This document shows, one piece after another, positions 23,868-30,799 of a stretch of DNA of 36,302 bases (the stretch's first letter is position 1; each line of letters starts with the position of its first letter). The DNA is from Methanocella_A sp964548585 (GTDB lineage: Archaea; Halobacteriota; Methanocellia; Methanocellales; Methanocellaceae). Below the pieces are notes generated by a model. It saw only the letters and a list, made by a program, of their open reading frames with translations. It did no database searches and had not been told where the DNA came from. The DNA is taken from positions 1 to 36,302 of the forward strand of contig CAZJRS010000029.1 of NCBI GenBank assembly GCA_964548585.1. The letters run 5' to 3'. Position numbers and translations under genes: made by a program.

Positions 23868-23881
23868 TTAACGATAGTTAA
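23868..23881. promoter_or_regulatory. Palindrome TTAACGATAGTTAA before wHTH copy 1
   Basis: The palindrome is flanked on the upstream side (minus strand) by CGAAAGAC, and the same flank and spacing occur at copies 2 and 3. It overlaps the expected TATA/BRE position, so a bound regulator should repress. Confidence 0.65.
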
Positions 23882-24213
23882 GTCTTTCGGTAAGGTGACG
23901 TTGGCTGATTTCGATGATAAACAGTGTTAATTTTTTATTAATAGACTGAGATCTTAAAAGGCAAAATGGTGTATATCGGCCGGGTGATCGATATTACTCG
24001 TAGTAATTTAATATGAAAAAAAAATCACTTATTGTAATATTTTATGAACTTTTGCTTAATCTTAGAATAGGAGATGGCCCCAGCGAAATGGTCCCGGACG
24101 GCGGGCAATGAGGAGCACCACAAGAAGTATATGCACTTGCACATCAGAAAGAGTTCACGAGGATTATAGCGTTTAAAGGGCGATGTTTATAATAAAAAGT
24201 GATGGTCAGTCGC
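23882..24213. other. Intergenic region between wHTH copies 1 and 2
   Basis: AT-rich, about 330 bases. It holds TTAATTTTTTATTAA (a short inverted repeat near 23928-23942) and a run of eight A near 24016. I see no supported gene in it. Confidence 0.4.
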
Positions 24214-24493
24214 TTAATTCACGACCACCCCGGTATGCAGCCCATAGAGGCTCTGTCTGGCATCCTTGAAGCAGAAGCGCTCCGTGATGACATTTTCCTG
24301 CCGCAGGCGGTTAATTGCGTAGCGCACAGTCCGCGGGGGCAGATAGGTCCTGTTAATGATCTCCTTCTGAGTCAGGTTACCGCTGGATTCAAGGACTTTG
24401 AAGACCAGCTTCGCAGACGGCGGAAGGTGCTCAATCCTGGGCGATACGGTTAATTCCGGGTTACTGCCGGTAAAGGCAAAAACGATCCCTCAT
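24214..24493 (-). CDS. Small wHTH regulator, copy 2, apparent +1 frameshift after codon 5
   Basis: The ATG at 24493 has GGAG nine bases upstream, exactly as in copy 1, but reads MRDRFCLYRQ and stops. The wHTH frame is open from just after a TGA that overlaps this ATG, and it has no ATG, GTG or TTG. Joining at CGT TTT T/GCC (skipping base 24478) gives 92 residues: MRDRF, AFTGSNPELTVSPRIEHL, then PPSAKLVFKVLE, NLTQKEIINRTYLPPRTVRYAINRL, CFKDARQSLYG. The body differs from copy 3 at many bases, mostly synonymous in the wHTH frame, so that frame is under selection. Five T in a row at the slip point could alternatively hide a one-base sequencing or mutation event, but copy 3 has the same. Confidence 0.65.
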
Positions 24494-24520
24494 GGTATGT
24501 TTCTCCATCACTAAATACAC

Positions 24521-24561
24521 TTAACGATAGTTAAGTCTTTCGGTTGATTAACGATTGTTAA
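24521..24561. promoter_or_regulatory. Two tandem palindromes before wHTH copy 2
   Basis: TTAACGATAGTTAA (24521-24534) and TTAACGATTGTTAA (24548-24561) are 13 bases apart. The first lies 28 bases before the start codon, as in copy 3, and is followed by the shared CTTTCGG flank. Two sites may allow cooperative binding. Confidence 0.65.
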
Positions 24562-24732
24562 TAACCAACTGATAGAAGACTATACGGAAGAACAGAAATT
24601 TGCTGGCGCCAAAAACCAGGCCGGTTGCGGTCGGCCCGGTATCAGCTAGAGTGAGATCGCCTCAGGAGGATAGGGGGGCAATCTATAAGGCGGTGCTATT
24701 TGGAGTTAAAACGATGTCTTCAAAGCGTCGCA

Positions 24733-25012
24733 CTAGACGCCGGACACCCCCGCACTGAGTCCGTAGAGGCTCTGCCGGGCATCTTTAAAGCAGAAACGCT
24801 CTGTGATTACATTTTCCCCTCGCAGGCGGTTGAGCGCATAGCGCACCGTCCTCGGAGGAAGGTACGACCGTTCGATGATCTCCTTCTGAGTCAGCATAGT
24901 ACTGTCCTCAAGCACTTTGAAGACCAGCTTCGCAGACGGCGGAAGATGCTCGATCCTGGGCGATACGGTTAATTCCGGGTTACTGCCGGTAAAGGCAAAA
25001 ACGATCCCTCAT
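24733..25012 (-). CDS. Small wHTH regulator, copy 3, apparent +1 frameshift after codon 5
   Basis: Same layout as copy 2: ATG at 25012 (GGTG upstream) reads MRDRFCLYRQ and stops, while the wHTH frame, one base ahead, is open for 87 codons with no standard start before a GTG inside the conserved domain. Joining at CGT TTT T/GCC (skipping base 24997) gives 92 residues ending in a variable tail after ARQSLYGL. Slip site to stop is 264 nt in both copies. The leader and first 30 codons are nearly identical to copy 2 (about three differences in 85 bases), whereas the body has at least 20 synonymous differences, which is an odd pattern for a simple duplication. Confidence 0.65.
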
Positions 25013-25039
25013 AGTATGTTTCACCATACCTACATGTAC

Positions 25040-25053
25040 TTAACAATAGTTAA
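25040..25053. promoter_or_regulatory. Palindrome TTAACAATAGTTAA before wHTH copy 3
   Basis: It lies 28 bases before the start codon with the CTTTCG flank shared by copies 1 and 2. The rest of 25054-25341 shows no gene I can support. Confidence 0.65.
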
Positions 25054-25341
25054 GTCTTTCGATCAGGGCAACTTCAAGGTGATCAAGTGCCTTTTGAGAT
25101 CTAATTATCAGCACTCGCGCGGATTCTTGGCTGGTGGACAACCGCTGTCGCGTGCTACAACAATTTTTCGGAACTGTCATCACCACGGTAAGGATGCGGT
25201 GATAGCGGATCCCTGCCAAATGGCTAATCAAAAATAATAAAAATTAGCGGCGGATACGAAGCGGTCAACAATATGGTTTAGTCTGTCGCCTTCCATAGTA
25301 TACGGGGACAGATCTGTATGAATATGTGCTGTCAGTGGCTC

Positions 25342-25549
25342 TCATTTCGCTGCCAGCCCTCCCCGGAGGAAGCGTCGCAGCTCGTTCTCGTCGTACGGTA
25401 TCGCCGACCTTTTCCCAGGACTATGCCCGATTTCCAGGGTAGCCTGGATTCCCCGCCTTTTCTCGGACAGGGCGTCGTCTATGCGGTCAGCGGCTGTGGC
25501 CAGGGTGGCAAAAGCCATCCCTTCTGGGCTTCTGAAGTTTCGGATTCAT
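25342..25549 (-). CDS. Gene E: small basic/acidic helical protein, apparent +1 frameshift after codon 13
   Basis: The ATG at 25549 has AGGT five bases upstream and a TATA-like CTAAATATG with an AAATTTG element about 40-60 bases before. Its frame reads MNPKLQKPRRDGFC and ends six codons later. The +1 frame, entered at GGC TTT T/GCC, runs on for 55 codons with typical codon use (ADRIDDALSEKRRGIQATLE, then YDENELRRFLRGGLAAK). Here, unlike the other cases, an in-frame ATG exists at 25518 (MAFATLATAADRI), but its ribosome site would abut the start codon. The purine-rich stretch and slip site match genes A and B and the wHTH copies. No family recognised. Confidence 0.55.
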
Positions 25550-25633
25550 CAACAACCTGATGTGCCCGGGAGAATATGAAGCTGATCATTCCGGCCATAT
25601 TTAGTCAAATTTGCTGTTTTCGGGGTGAATAAT

Positions 25634-25650
25634 GTAAAAATTGCCTGTAC
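25634..25650 (+). promoter_or_regulatory. AAATTTTGCC-like element before the gene at 25704
   Basis: GTAAAAATTGCCTGTAC resembles the elements at 4544 and 25997 and lies about 55-70 bases before the start codon. The TATA part is weaker here. Confidence 0.3.
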
Positions 25651-25703
25651 ATTCAACGCTAAATAGCAGGCTGGCGAAGTAATCGATGAGCTGATCGCCA
25701 GGT

Positions 25704-25988
25704 ATGACCAAAAACACGTTCTACAGAGAATCAAACAGTTACAGGATCGCTGTAGATGACTCTGGCGTAGGTAGCGTCCGCGTGCTCAAGAGGATCAACT
25801 TCAAGACCTTTATCCAGCTTTTCAGGGACCTGTTTGTCGAGATGAAGAAGGTCGATCCCGCGGGGTCCCACGTCGTGTTCTACGTTTCCCGCTCCCTCTA
25901 CGAGGAGATGTCGGATAACACCCGGGAATTCATAGACTTCTGTAACGTCTGTATGAATACCACGTTCGAACTGATCATCGTCGAATGA
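25704..25988 (+). CDS. Small alpha/beta protein, unknown function
   Basis: 94 residues from an ATG directly after AGGT. It alternates strands and helices (YRIAVDDSGVGSVRVLKRINFKT, LFRDLFVEMKKVD, SHVVFYVSRSLYEEMSD, EFIDFCNVCMNTTFELIIVE) and has a CX2C pair near the C-terminus. The codon use fits the neighbours. No family recognised. It is followed after 88 bases by the radical SAM gene, which has its own promoter element. Confidence 0.6.
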   Translation: MTKNTFYRESNSYRIAVDDSGVGSVRVLKRINFKTFIQLFRDLFVEMKKVDPAGSHVVFYVSRSLYEEMSDNTREFIDFCNVCMNTTFELIIVE

Positions 25989-25996
25989 CCTTAAAA

Positions 25997-26020
25997 GTGC
26001 AAATTTTGCCTGTATAAGTA
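25997..26020 (+). promoter_or_regulatory. Promoter of the radical SAM gene at 26077 with AAATTTTGCC motif
   Basis: GTGCAAATTTTGCCTGTATAA joins the recurrent palindromic motif directly to a TATA-like stretch, as before gene A. The start codon is about 57 bases downstream. Confidence 0.5.
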
Positions 26021-26076
26021 CCTATTTAGAACCCGCTCTAGATATGATCGAAAACAACAAGAGGGACTGAAGAGCT

Positions 26077-27069
26077 ATGGAAACTAGTGTCAGGAAGAAG
26101 GCCGAGTTGATCGAGACCGGCGGCGTGACTGTCGATGCGTCGTTTGCGCCTTTTAAGAGCAGAGCCACTGCGGGCCCGGGAGCGGGCCTGGAGTCCATCT
26201 TCGTAAATATCGACGGGCACAGAGTCAGGCTGGGAGTCCGCACGGTGTCGAAGTTCAGCGCGGTCTTGCAAGGCGACATAGTCACGATCTTCAGTAATGG
26301 TCAGGAGTTCGCCCGGGGCCGTCTCGAGCAGCCGATCACCCACTGCCCTAAGCAGGTCTATATCACTGTAAGCGAGCGCTGCGTATTCGACTGCAAGTTC
26401 TGCCCGGTGCCAAAACTGCAGGGCAAGGTCAAGACCGATGACGAGATCAGGCAAATGGTCAGGGCTGGTAAGAAAAATAGTGAGCTGTCCGCGATCTCTA
26501 TCACCTCGGGCGTCTGGAAGACCCCCGAAGAGGAAGCCCATAAGATCGCCGCGGTCGTCAGGCTGATCAAAGAAGAGCTGGGAGACCGGGATGTCCCGAT
26601 CGGGGTCTCGATCTATGCGACAGACGGCTCTTCAGAGCTGCTTAAAGAGGCGGGCGTCGCGGAGATCAAATATAACGTAGAAACGGTCGACAGAGATATA
26701 TTCCAGAAGGTCTGTCCTGGCCTGTCGTTCGATTTTATCGTCAAATCCCTCGAGCAGGCGGTAGAGGTTTTCGGCCGAAACCACGTGTTCTCTAACATTC
26801 TCATCGGAATGGGCGAGTCGGACGAGACGATCATCTCGGGCATGGATATGCTGGCCAGCAAAGGTGTCATCCCCATTCTCAGAAAGACCAACCCTCACCC
26901 CCTCAGGGCAGGGGAGATCACGATCGAACCGGTCAGCGCCGCAAGGCTACTGAAGCTGGCAGGGGAGCAGCGACGCATCCTGGAGAAGTACGGGCTCGAT
27001 ACGAAAAAAGCCCTGACGGGCTGCATACCGTGCACAGGATGCGACGTGACCCCAATTATTGACCTGTAA
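26077..27069 (+). CDS. Radical SAM protein, biotin-synthase-related (COG2516-like)
   Basis: 330 residues. The cluster motif CVFDCKFC (Cys 102, 106, 109; CX3CX2C) follows a roughly 90-residue N-terminal domain that includes SNGQEFARGRLEQPITHCPKQVY. The barrel shows ISITSGVWKTPEEE, IGVSIYATDGSSELLKEAGVAEIKYNVET, and NILIGMGESDETI, matching the biotin synthase and lipoyl synthase-like group. The end has GCIPCTGCD (three Cys in CX2CX2C), a probable site for a second Fe-S cluster such as serves as sulfur donor in BioB and LipA. A sulfur-insertion reaction is therefore possible; the substrate is unknown. The gene stands in a cluster of small genes that share its promoter motif. Confidence 0.8.
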   Translation: METSVRKKAELIETGGVTVDASFAPFKSRATAGPGAGLESIFVNIDGHRVRLGVRTVSKFSAVLQGDIVTIFSNGQEFARGRLEQPITHCPKQVYITVSERCVFDCKFCPVPKLQGKVKTDDEIRQMVRAGKKNSELSAISITSGVWKTPEEEAHKIAAVVRLIKEELGDRDVPIGVSIYATDGSSELLKEAGVAEIKYNVETVDRDIFQKVCPGLSFDFIVKSLEQAVEVFGRNHVFSNILIGMGESDETIISGMDMLASKGVIPILRKTNPHPLRAGEITIEPVSAARLLKLAGEQRRILEKYGLDTKKALTGCIPCTGCDVTPIIDL

Positions 27070-27089
27070 CGTTATCGGGGAGAGCCCCT

Positions 27090-27248
27090 TTGTGCATATA
27101 TAACCTGCATCAGCGGGTTGTCTCGGGGATCTGGCAAAGATGCAATTTCTGCCCCAATCCCCGGGAATATATATTTTGCGAGTCCTGTCACATGTGTGAA
27201 TCATATGGTATTGAAAAGAAGGAATCGCTTTTGCGGCAGTTCTGTTGA
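27090..27248 (+). CDS. Candidate 52-residue zinc-ribbon or Fe-S protein
   Basis: A TTG start at 27090, with GGGGAG seven bases upstream, opens a frame with CNFCPNPREYIFCESCHMC (CX2CX8CX2CX2C), followed by SYGIEKKESLLRQFC and a TGA at 27246. Five Cys at this spacing in so short a frame suggest a metal site. The stop overlaps the TTG at 27245, an alternative start of gene B, in the style of coupled genes. Two TATA-like stretches inside the frame (near 27096 and 27166) argue against it, since one of them may be the promoter of gene B. Real gene or chance are about equally likely. Confidence 0.4.
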   Translation: MCIYNLHQRVVSGIWQRCNFCPNPREYIFCESCHMCESYGIEKKESLLRQFC

Positions 27249-27655
27249 GGATAGCGCCTGATGACCCAGAGCAGGAAGAAACGAGATACAAGCCACAACT
27301 GAGAGCGTATGGCGAGTACATTTCCGGACACATCAACCTACCCGAGTACCGCCCCACTTATGTGAAGATGGCGAGAGCACTGCGCGTCGTCACCCAGATC
27401 GGGGGCAGCTGGAGGACGTCTGACCGCGTACAGACGCTCCTTGAGTTGGGAGAGGTGTTGAAAAGCCTGTACCAGCTGGAAATGGAAGCTGAGCGGATAA
27501 ACGATACGCTTATCCGCGAGCATATCTTTGACAGGCTGGAAGTGATATCTTCAAAGCGCCGATCGATCGCCGAAGAAATCAGGTGGGAGATCGCGGAATC
27601 GAAAAACTCGGTAACCGTTAAAGACGATGAAGGTGATACGAATGCGACAACCTGA
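27205..27655 (+). CDS. Gene B: paralogue of gene A, apparent +1 frameshift after codon 9
   Basis: The ATG at 27205 lies about 35 bases after a TATA-like AATATATATTTT and reads MVLKRRNRFC, matching the MVYHKRRNRFC of gene A, then runs out of frame. Joining at CGC TTT T/GCG (skipping base 27232) leads into a 140-codon frame, the same length as in gene A, with the shared body: PEYRPTYVK, LYQLEMEAERIN, IREHIFDRLE and IAEEIRWEI. From slip site to stop both genes have 423 nt. Within the nine N-terminal codons the two genes differ by synonymous changes and an in-frame length change. The alternative is a TTG start at 27245 coupled to the small Cys-rich frame, giving 136 residues. The product is a helical, charged, probably coiled-coil protein of unknown function. 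Confidence 0.6.
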
Positions 27656-27839
27656 AGGTATGTATGAAGAATGGGAGTGTACTCCCGGGACCAGTAAAAT
27701 CGATCTGTCCGAAATTGCTATGGCAATTAGTTTTTGCAAGGCAGATGAAAAATACGAAGGCAACGATGCGTATCTCCGCGGTATGATCCGCTTTCTCAAC
27801 GAGCAGATACTGGTAGCGGGCTACACCGGCCTGAACTGA
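27642..27839 (+). CDS. Small protein overlapping the end of gene B
   Basis: 65 residues from the ATG at 27642, with GGTGAT at good spacing, overlapping the end of gene B by 14 bases; an ATG at 27627 is the longer alternative. The sequence has two parts: an acidic segment (MYEEWECTPGTSKIDLSEIAMAIS) and a helical end (DAYLRGMIRFLNEQILVAGY). No family recognised. The overlap implies co-translation with gene B, so the two products may act together. Confidence 0.5.
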   Translation: MRQPEGMYEEWECTPGTSKIDLSEIAMAISFCKADEKYEGNDAYLRGMIRFLNEQILVAGYTGLN

Positions 27840-28065
27840 ACGCTGCCAGCCAGATAATAGGCGTGCCATACAGGTATTCCGATCATTTACACGGAAATTT
27901 TTTTAGGATATTTATACGGTAAGGCCACTATTTAAGTAAAAATTGGCCTTTCAGGCAATATCTGTCGGTTACATCCATCCGGGTATGGTACCGGTTATTG
28001 AGGCAATAATTGCTTCTTGATACATCATTTTATCAGTGGTGTTATTAGGTAAATATGAGGTTCTT

Positions 28066-29169
28066 ATGGCTATAGAAAAAGCATTCGATGAACTAACGAA
28101 AGATTCCATTTCGAGAAGAAATCTGCTGAAAGCCGGTGCTGTCGTGACAGCTGGCATCGCCGGAGCTTCTTTGGCAGGATGCATCAGTAACGGTCCTTCT
28201 GCTACTCCTACTTCCGCACCGACTGTAGCGCCGACGGATAAGCCGCTAGCTAAGGTCGATACACTCAAGGTCGGCTATCTGCCTAGCGATCACCAGTCAT
28301 CCCTGTTCGTGGCCAAGACTAAGGGCTACTTCGACAAGTACAAGCAGGGCACAGAGTTCACCAAGTTCGACTCAGGCGCCAACATCCTTAAGCAGATCGC
28401 CTCTGGTGCGCTCGATATCGGCCTGGTGGGCGTACCCTCGGTCGTCATGTACGTAGATAAGGGCACTCCCGCTAAGATCATCGCGCCGATCCACCAGAAC
28501 GGTTCTGCACTGATAGTCAAGAAGGGTTCCGGCATCACCGATATCAACGGCCTGAAGGGCAAGAAGATCGCGATTCCCTCGCAGGCGTCGATCCAGGATG
28601 TCTACCTCCGGCAGGTCCTGACAGACAACGGCATCGACTACGCGAAGGACGTCAACGTCGTGGTAGTGCCCGCAGGCCAGATCGTCGGTGCTCTCACCCA
28701 GGGTACGGTCGATGCGGCGTTCCCGTGGGAGCCGTTCATCACACTGGCTGTCCAGCAGAATGTGGCAGACGTGCTATTCTGGACCAACGACAAGTTCCCG
28801 CACCACCCGTGCTGCTCGATCGTCGCAACCAACGACATAGTCAGCAAGGCTCCGGGGTCCATCGTGTCCTTCCTCGAGGCACACCGGGATGGCACGAACT
28901 TCGTGAATGCCAACCTGCTGGACACGGCGCAGATCGCCGGATCGAGCGAGTGGCTGAACCTGGACGTCGACGTGGAGAAGTCTTCAATCTCCCATGCTGA
29001 GTTCATTTACAAGCCCGAAGAGACGTTCGTCGCGGGTACGGAAAAGTTCGCGTCAGACCTGAAGAAGTTAGGCACGGTCACGCAGACGCTGACGAGAAAC
29101 GAACTGTTCGACTTTACTTACCTGAACAAGGTCATAGCGAGTCCGATCTCTTCGCTCAAGTCGGAGTAA
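28066..29169 (+). CDS. NitT/TauT-family ABC substrate-binding lipoprotein with Tat-type signal
   Basis: 367 residues from the ATG at 28066, with GAGG six bases upstream; the GTG at 28036 is less likely. The N-terminus has twin Arg (SRRNLLKAG, residues 16-24) and a lipobox ending LAGC (Cys 39), then a Thr/Pro-rich linker. The domain is SsuA/NMT1-like: LKVGYLPSDHQSSLFVAKTKGYFDKY, LKQIASGALDIGLVGVPSV, LKGKKIAIPSQASIQDVYLRQVL, GTVDAAFPWEPF, and HHPCCSIVATNDIV. It belongs to a different subgroup from those at 2948 and 21412. It leads a six-gene operon. The ligand is unknown. Confidence 0.9.
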   Translation: MAIEKAFDELTKDSISRRNLLKAGAVVTAGIAGASLAGCISNGPSATPTSAPTVAPTDKPLAKVDTLKVGYLPSDHQSSLFVAKTKGYFDKYKQGTEFTKFDSGANILKQIASGALDIGLVGVPSVVMYVDKGTPAKIIAPIHQNGSALIVKKGSGITDINGLKGKKIAIPSQASIQDVYLRQVLTDNGIDYAKDVNVVVVPAGQIVGALTQGTVDAAFPWEPFITLAVQQNVADVLFWTNDKFPHHPCCSIVATNDIVSKAPGSIVSFLEAHRDGTNFVNANLLDTAQIAGSSEWLNLDVDVEKSSISHAEFIYKPEETFVAGTEKFASDLKKLGTVTQTLTRNELFDFTYLNKVIASPISSLKSE

Positions 29170-29188
29170 AAAGCTAAAAGTGGGTTCC

Positions 29189-29977
29189 ATGACAGGCCTG
29201 AAAAAATCCGATCTCGTCGATCTGCTCCTCGGAGCGTCCGGGATATTGACAATCCTGGTGCTCTGGGAACTGATCACGGGAGTCTTCCACGTATTCGTGT
29301 GGATAGTCCTCCCCCCGCCGACTGACGTGTTCGCCACGATGATCAAGATGATCCTCAATGGCGACCTGTTCGTCAATGTCGGGTACACCCTCCTCAGGGT
29401 GCTGGGAGGCTTCGCGCTTGCCGCCGCCATAGCTCTGCCTCTGGGCATCGCCATGGGCTGGCTGCCGGTAGTATCAAAGATCATGGACCCCGTAGTGGAG
29501 ATTTTCAGGCCTGTGCCCCCGACCGCGTGGATCGGGCTGTCGATCCTGTGGTTCGGGCTGGGCTGGAACTCTTCCATATTCCTCGTGTTCGTGGGAGCGT
29601 TCTTCCCGATCATCATCAACACGATATCAGCAGTCAGGTCTGTGGAAAAAAGGTTGATTGAAGTAGCGTTTACCTTCCGCGCCAGAGACCTGAACGTGCT
29701 GACTAAAGTGGTAATACCAGCTGCAGCTCCTACGATTTTTACAGGGCTGAGAGTGGGAATGGGTATAGGTTGGATGTGCGTGGTGGCAGCCGAGATGATC
29801 GCCGTCAAGTTCGGGCTCGGCAACATGATCATCGAATCGTCGAACTTCGCGCAGACCGACAGGGTCATCGTCGGAATGATCACGATCGGCATCATGGGCC
29901 TGCTCCTGAACTACATCTTCGTGCTGATCGGAAGACGGGCTTTTGGCTGGCAGCAAAGCATCAACAGAGAGGGATGA
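29189..29977 (+). CDS. NitT/TauT-family ABC transporter permease
   Basis: 262 residues from the ATG at 29189; a GTG nine bases earlier is possible. Six hydrophobic helices: LLGASGILTILVLWELITG, VGYTLLRVLGGFALAAAIALPLGIAMGW, and PTAWIGLSILWFGLGWNSSIFLVFVGAFFPIIINTISAVRSV, with an EAA-type loop (EVAFTFRARDLNVLTKVVIPAAAPTIFTGLRV). The gene follows the binding protein by 19 bases and precedes the ATPase by 4. Confidence 0.92.
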   Translation: MTGLKKSDLVDLLLGASGILTILVLWELITGVFHVFVWIVLPPPTDVFATMIKMILNGDLFVNVGYTLLRVLGGFALAAAIALPLGIAMGWLPVVSKIMDPVVEIFRPVPPTAWIGLSILWFGLGWNSSIFLVFVGAFFPIIINTISAVRSVEKRLIEVAFTFRARDLNVLTKVVIPAAAPTIFTGLRVGMGIGWMCVVAAEMIAVKFGLGNMIIESSNFAQTDRVIVGMITIGIMGLLLNYIFVLIGRRAFGWQQSINREG

Positions 29978-29981
29978 AAAC

Positions 29982-30761
29982 GTGGCTGATAATATCCGGA
30001 TACGAAATGTAAATAAAAGCTACAACGGCAATCGAAATGGCAGCAAAATGTTGGCCATCGATAACGTTTCGCTGGAGATCAACGACACCAAATTTATCTG
30101 CATAGTGGGTCCGTCAGGCTGCGGAAAGTCTACCCTGTTGAGGATGATCGCCGGGCTCGAGAAGATAAACGACGGTGAGATCCTGATCGGTAACAACAAA
30201 GTCGAATCGACGCTGACTCTCCCGGGAATAGGATTCGTTTTCCAGGAGTACACGCTTTTCCCCTGGAGGACGGTCCAGAAGAACGTGGAGTTCGGGCTGG
30301 AGATCAACAAGGTCCCCCCGGGTGAACGGAAGAAAATTGCCGATAAATACATCGACATGGTCGGCCTCTCCCGGTTCCGGGATTCTTACCCGTACGAACT
30401 TTCGGGCGGAATGAAGCAGCGGGCGGCGATCGCCAGGACAATGGCAGTCAATCCGGACATCTTGCTGATGGACGAGCCCTTCGCCGCCCTGGACGCCCAG
30501 ACGAGGAACATCCTGCAGGAGGAGCTGCTGGACATCTGGAAGGCCGACAAAAAAATCGTCCTCTTCGTCACCCACAGTGTAGACGAAGCAGTGTACCTCG
30601 CGGACAAGGTAGTCATCATGACCGCCCGGCCCGGCCGGATTAAGGAGATCGTAGACATTGACCACCCTCGCCCAAGGGGACGCACCGATCCAGCCATCGC
30701 CGAGGTCAGGGAACAGATCCTGAAATCGCTGTTCGAAGAGGTAACGAAGCTATCGCAGTAA
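29982..30761 (+). CDS. NitT/TauT-family ABC transporter ATPase
   Basis: 259 residues from the GTG at 29982 with GAGGG upstream; a longer frame would overlap the permease. Walker A GPSGCGKST, Q-loop VFQEYTLFPW, signature LSGGMKQR, Walker B ILLMDEP and H-loop VTHS are all present, with MTARPGRIKEIVDIDHPRPRGRTDP typical of this transporter group. No Cys-rich tail, unlike the ATPase at 19686. Confidence 0.92.
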   Translation: MADNIRIRNVNKSYNGNRNGSKMLAIDNVSLEINDTKFICIVGPSGCGKSTLLRMIAGLEKINDGEILIGNNKVESTLTLPGIGFVFQEYTLFPWRTVQKNVEFGLEINKVPPGERKKIADKYIDMVGLSRFRDSYPYELSGGMKQRAAIARTMAVNPDILLMDEPFAALDAQTRNILQEELLDIWKADKKIVLFVTHSVDEAVYLADKVVIMTARPGRIKEIVDIDHPRPRGRTDPAIAEVREQILKSLFEEVTKLSQ

Positions 30762-30799
30762 AAGAGCAAAAGAGCAAAAGAAACGAATGGAGAGAAAAC

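Noticed and set aside
24199..24453. Plus-strand frame of 84 codons (and its twin at 24700-24972)
   Set aside because: Antisense shadows of wHTH copies 2 and 3; the substitutions between copies are synonymous in the minus-strand wHTH frame, not in this one.
24733..24915. wHTH copy 3 starting at an internal GTG
   Set aside because: The GTG lies inside the conserved KVLE segment and would remove the first helix of the DNA-binding domain.
23555..25053. CRISPR array or insertion sequence
   Set aside because: The repeats are three diverged gene copies with promoters, not short spaced repeats, and there is no transposase frame or terminal inverted repeat.
25318..25560. Plus-strand frame of 80 codons
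   Set aside because: It is the antisense shadow of gene E, whose minus-strand frame has better codon use, a ribosome site and a promoter.
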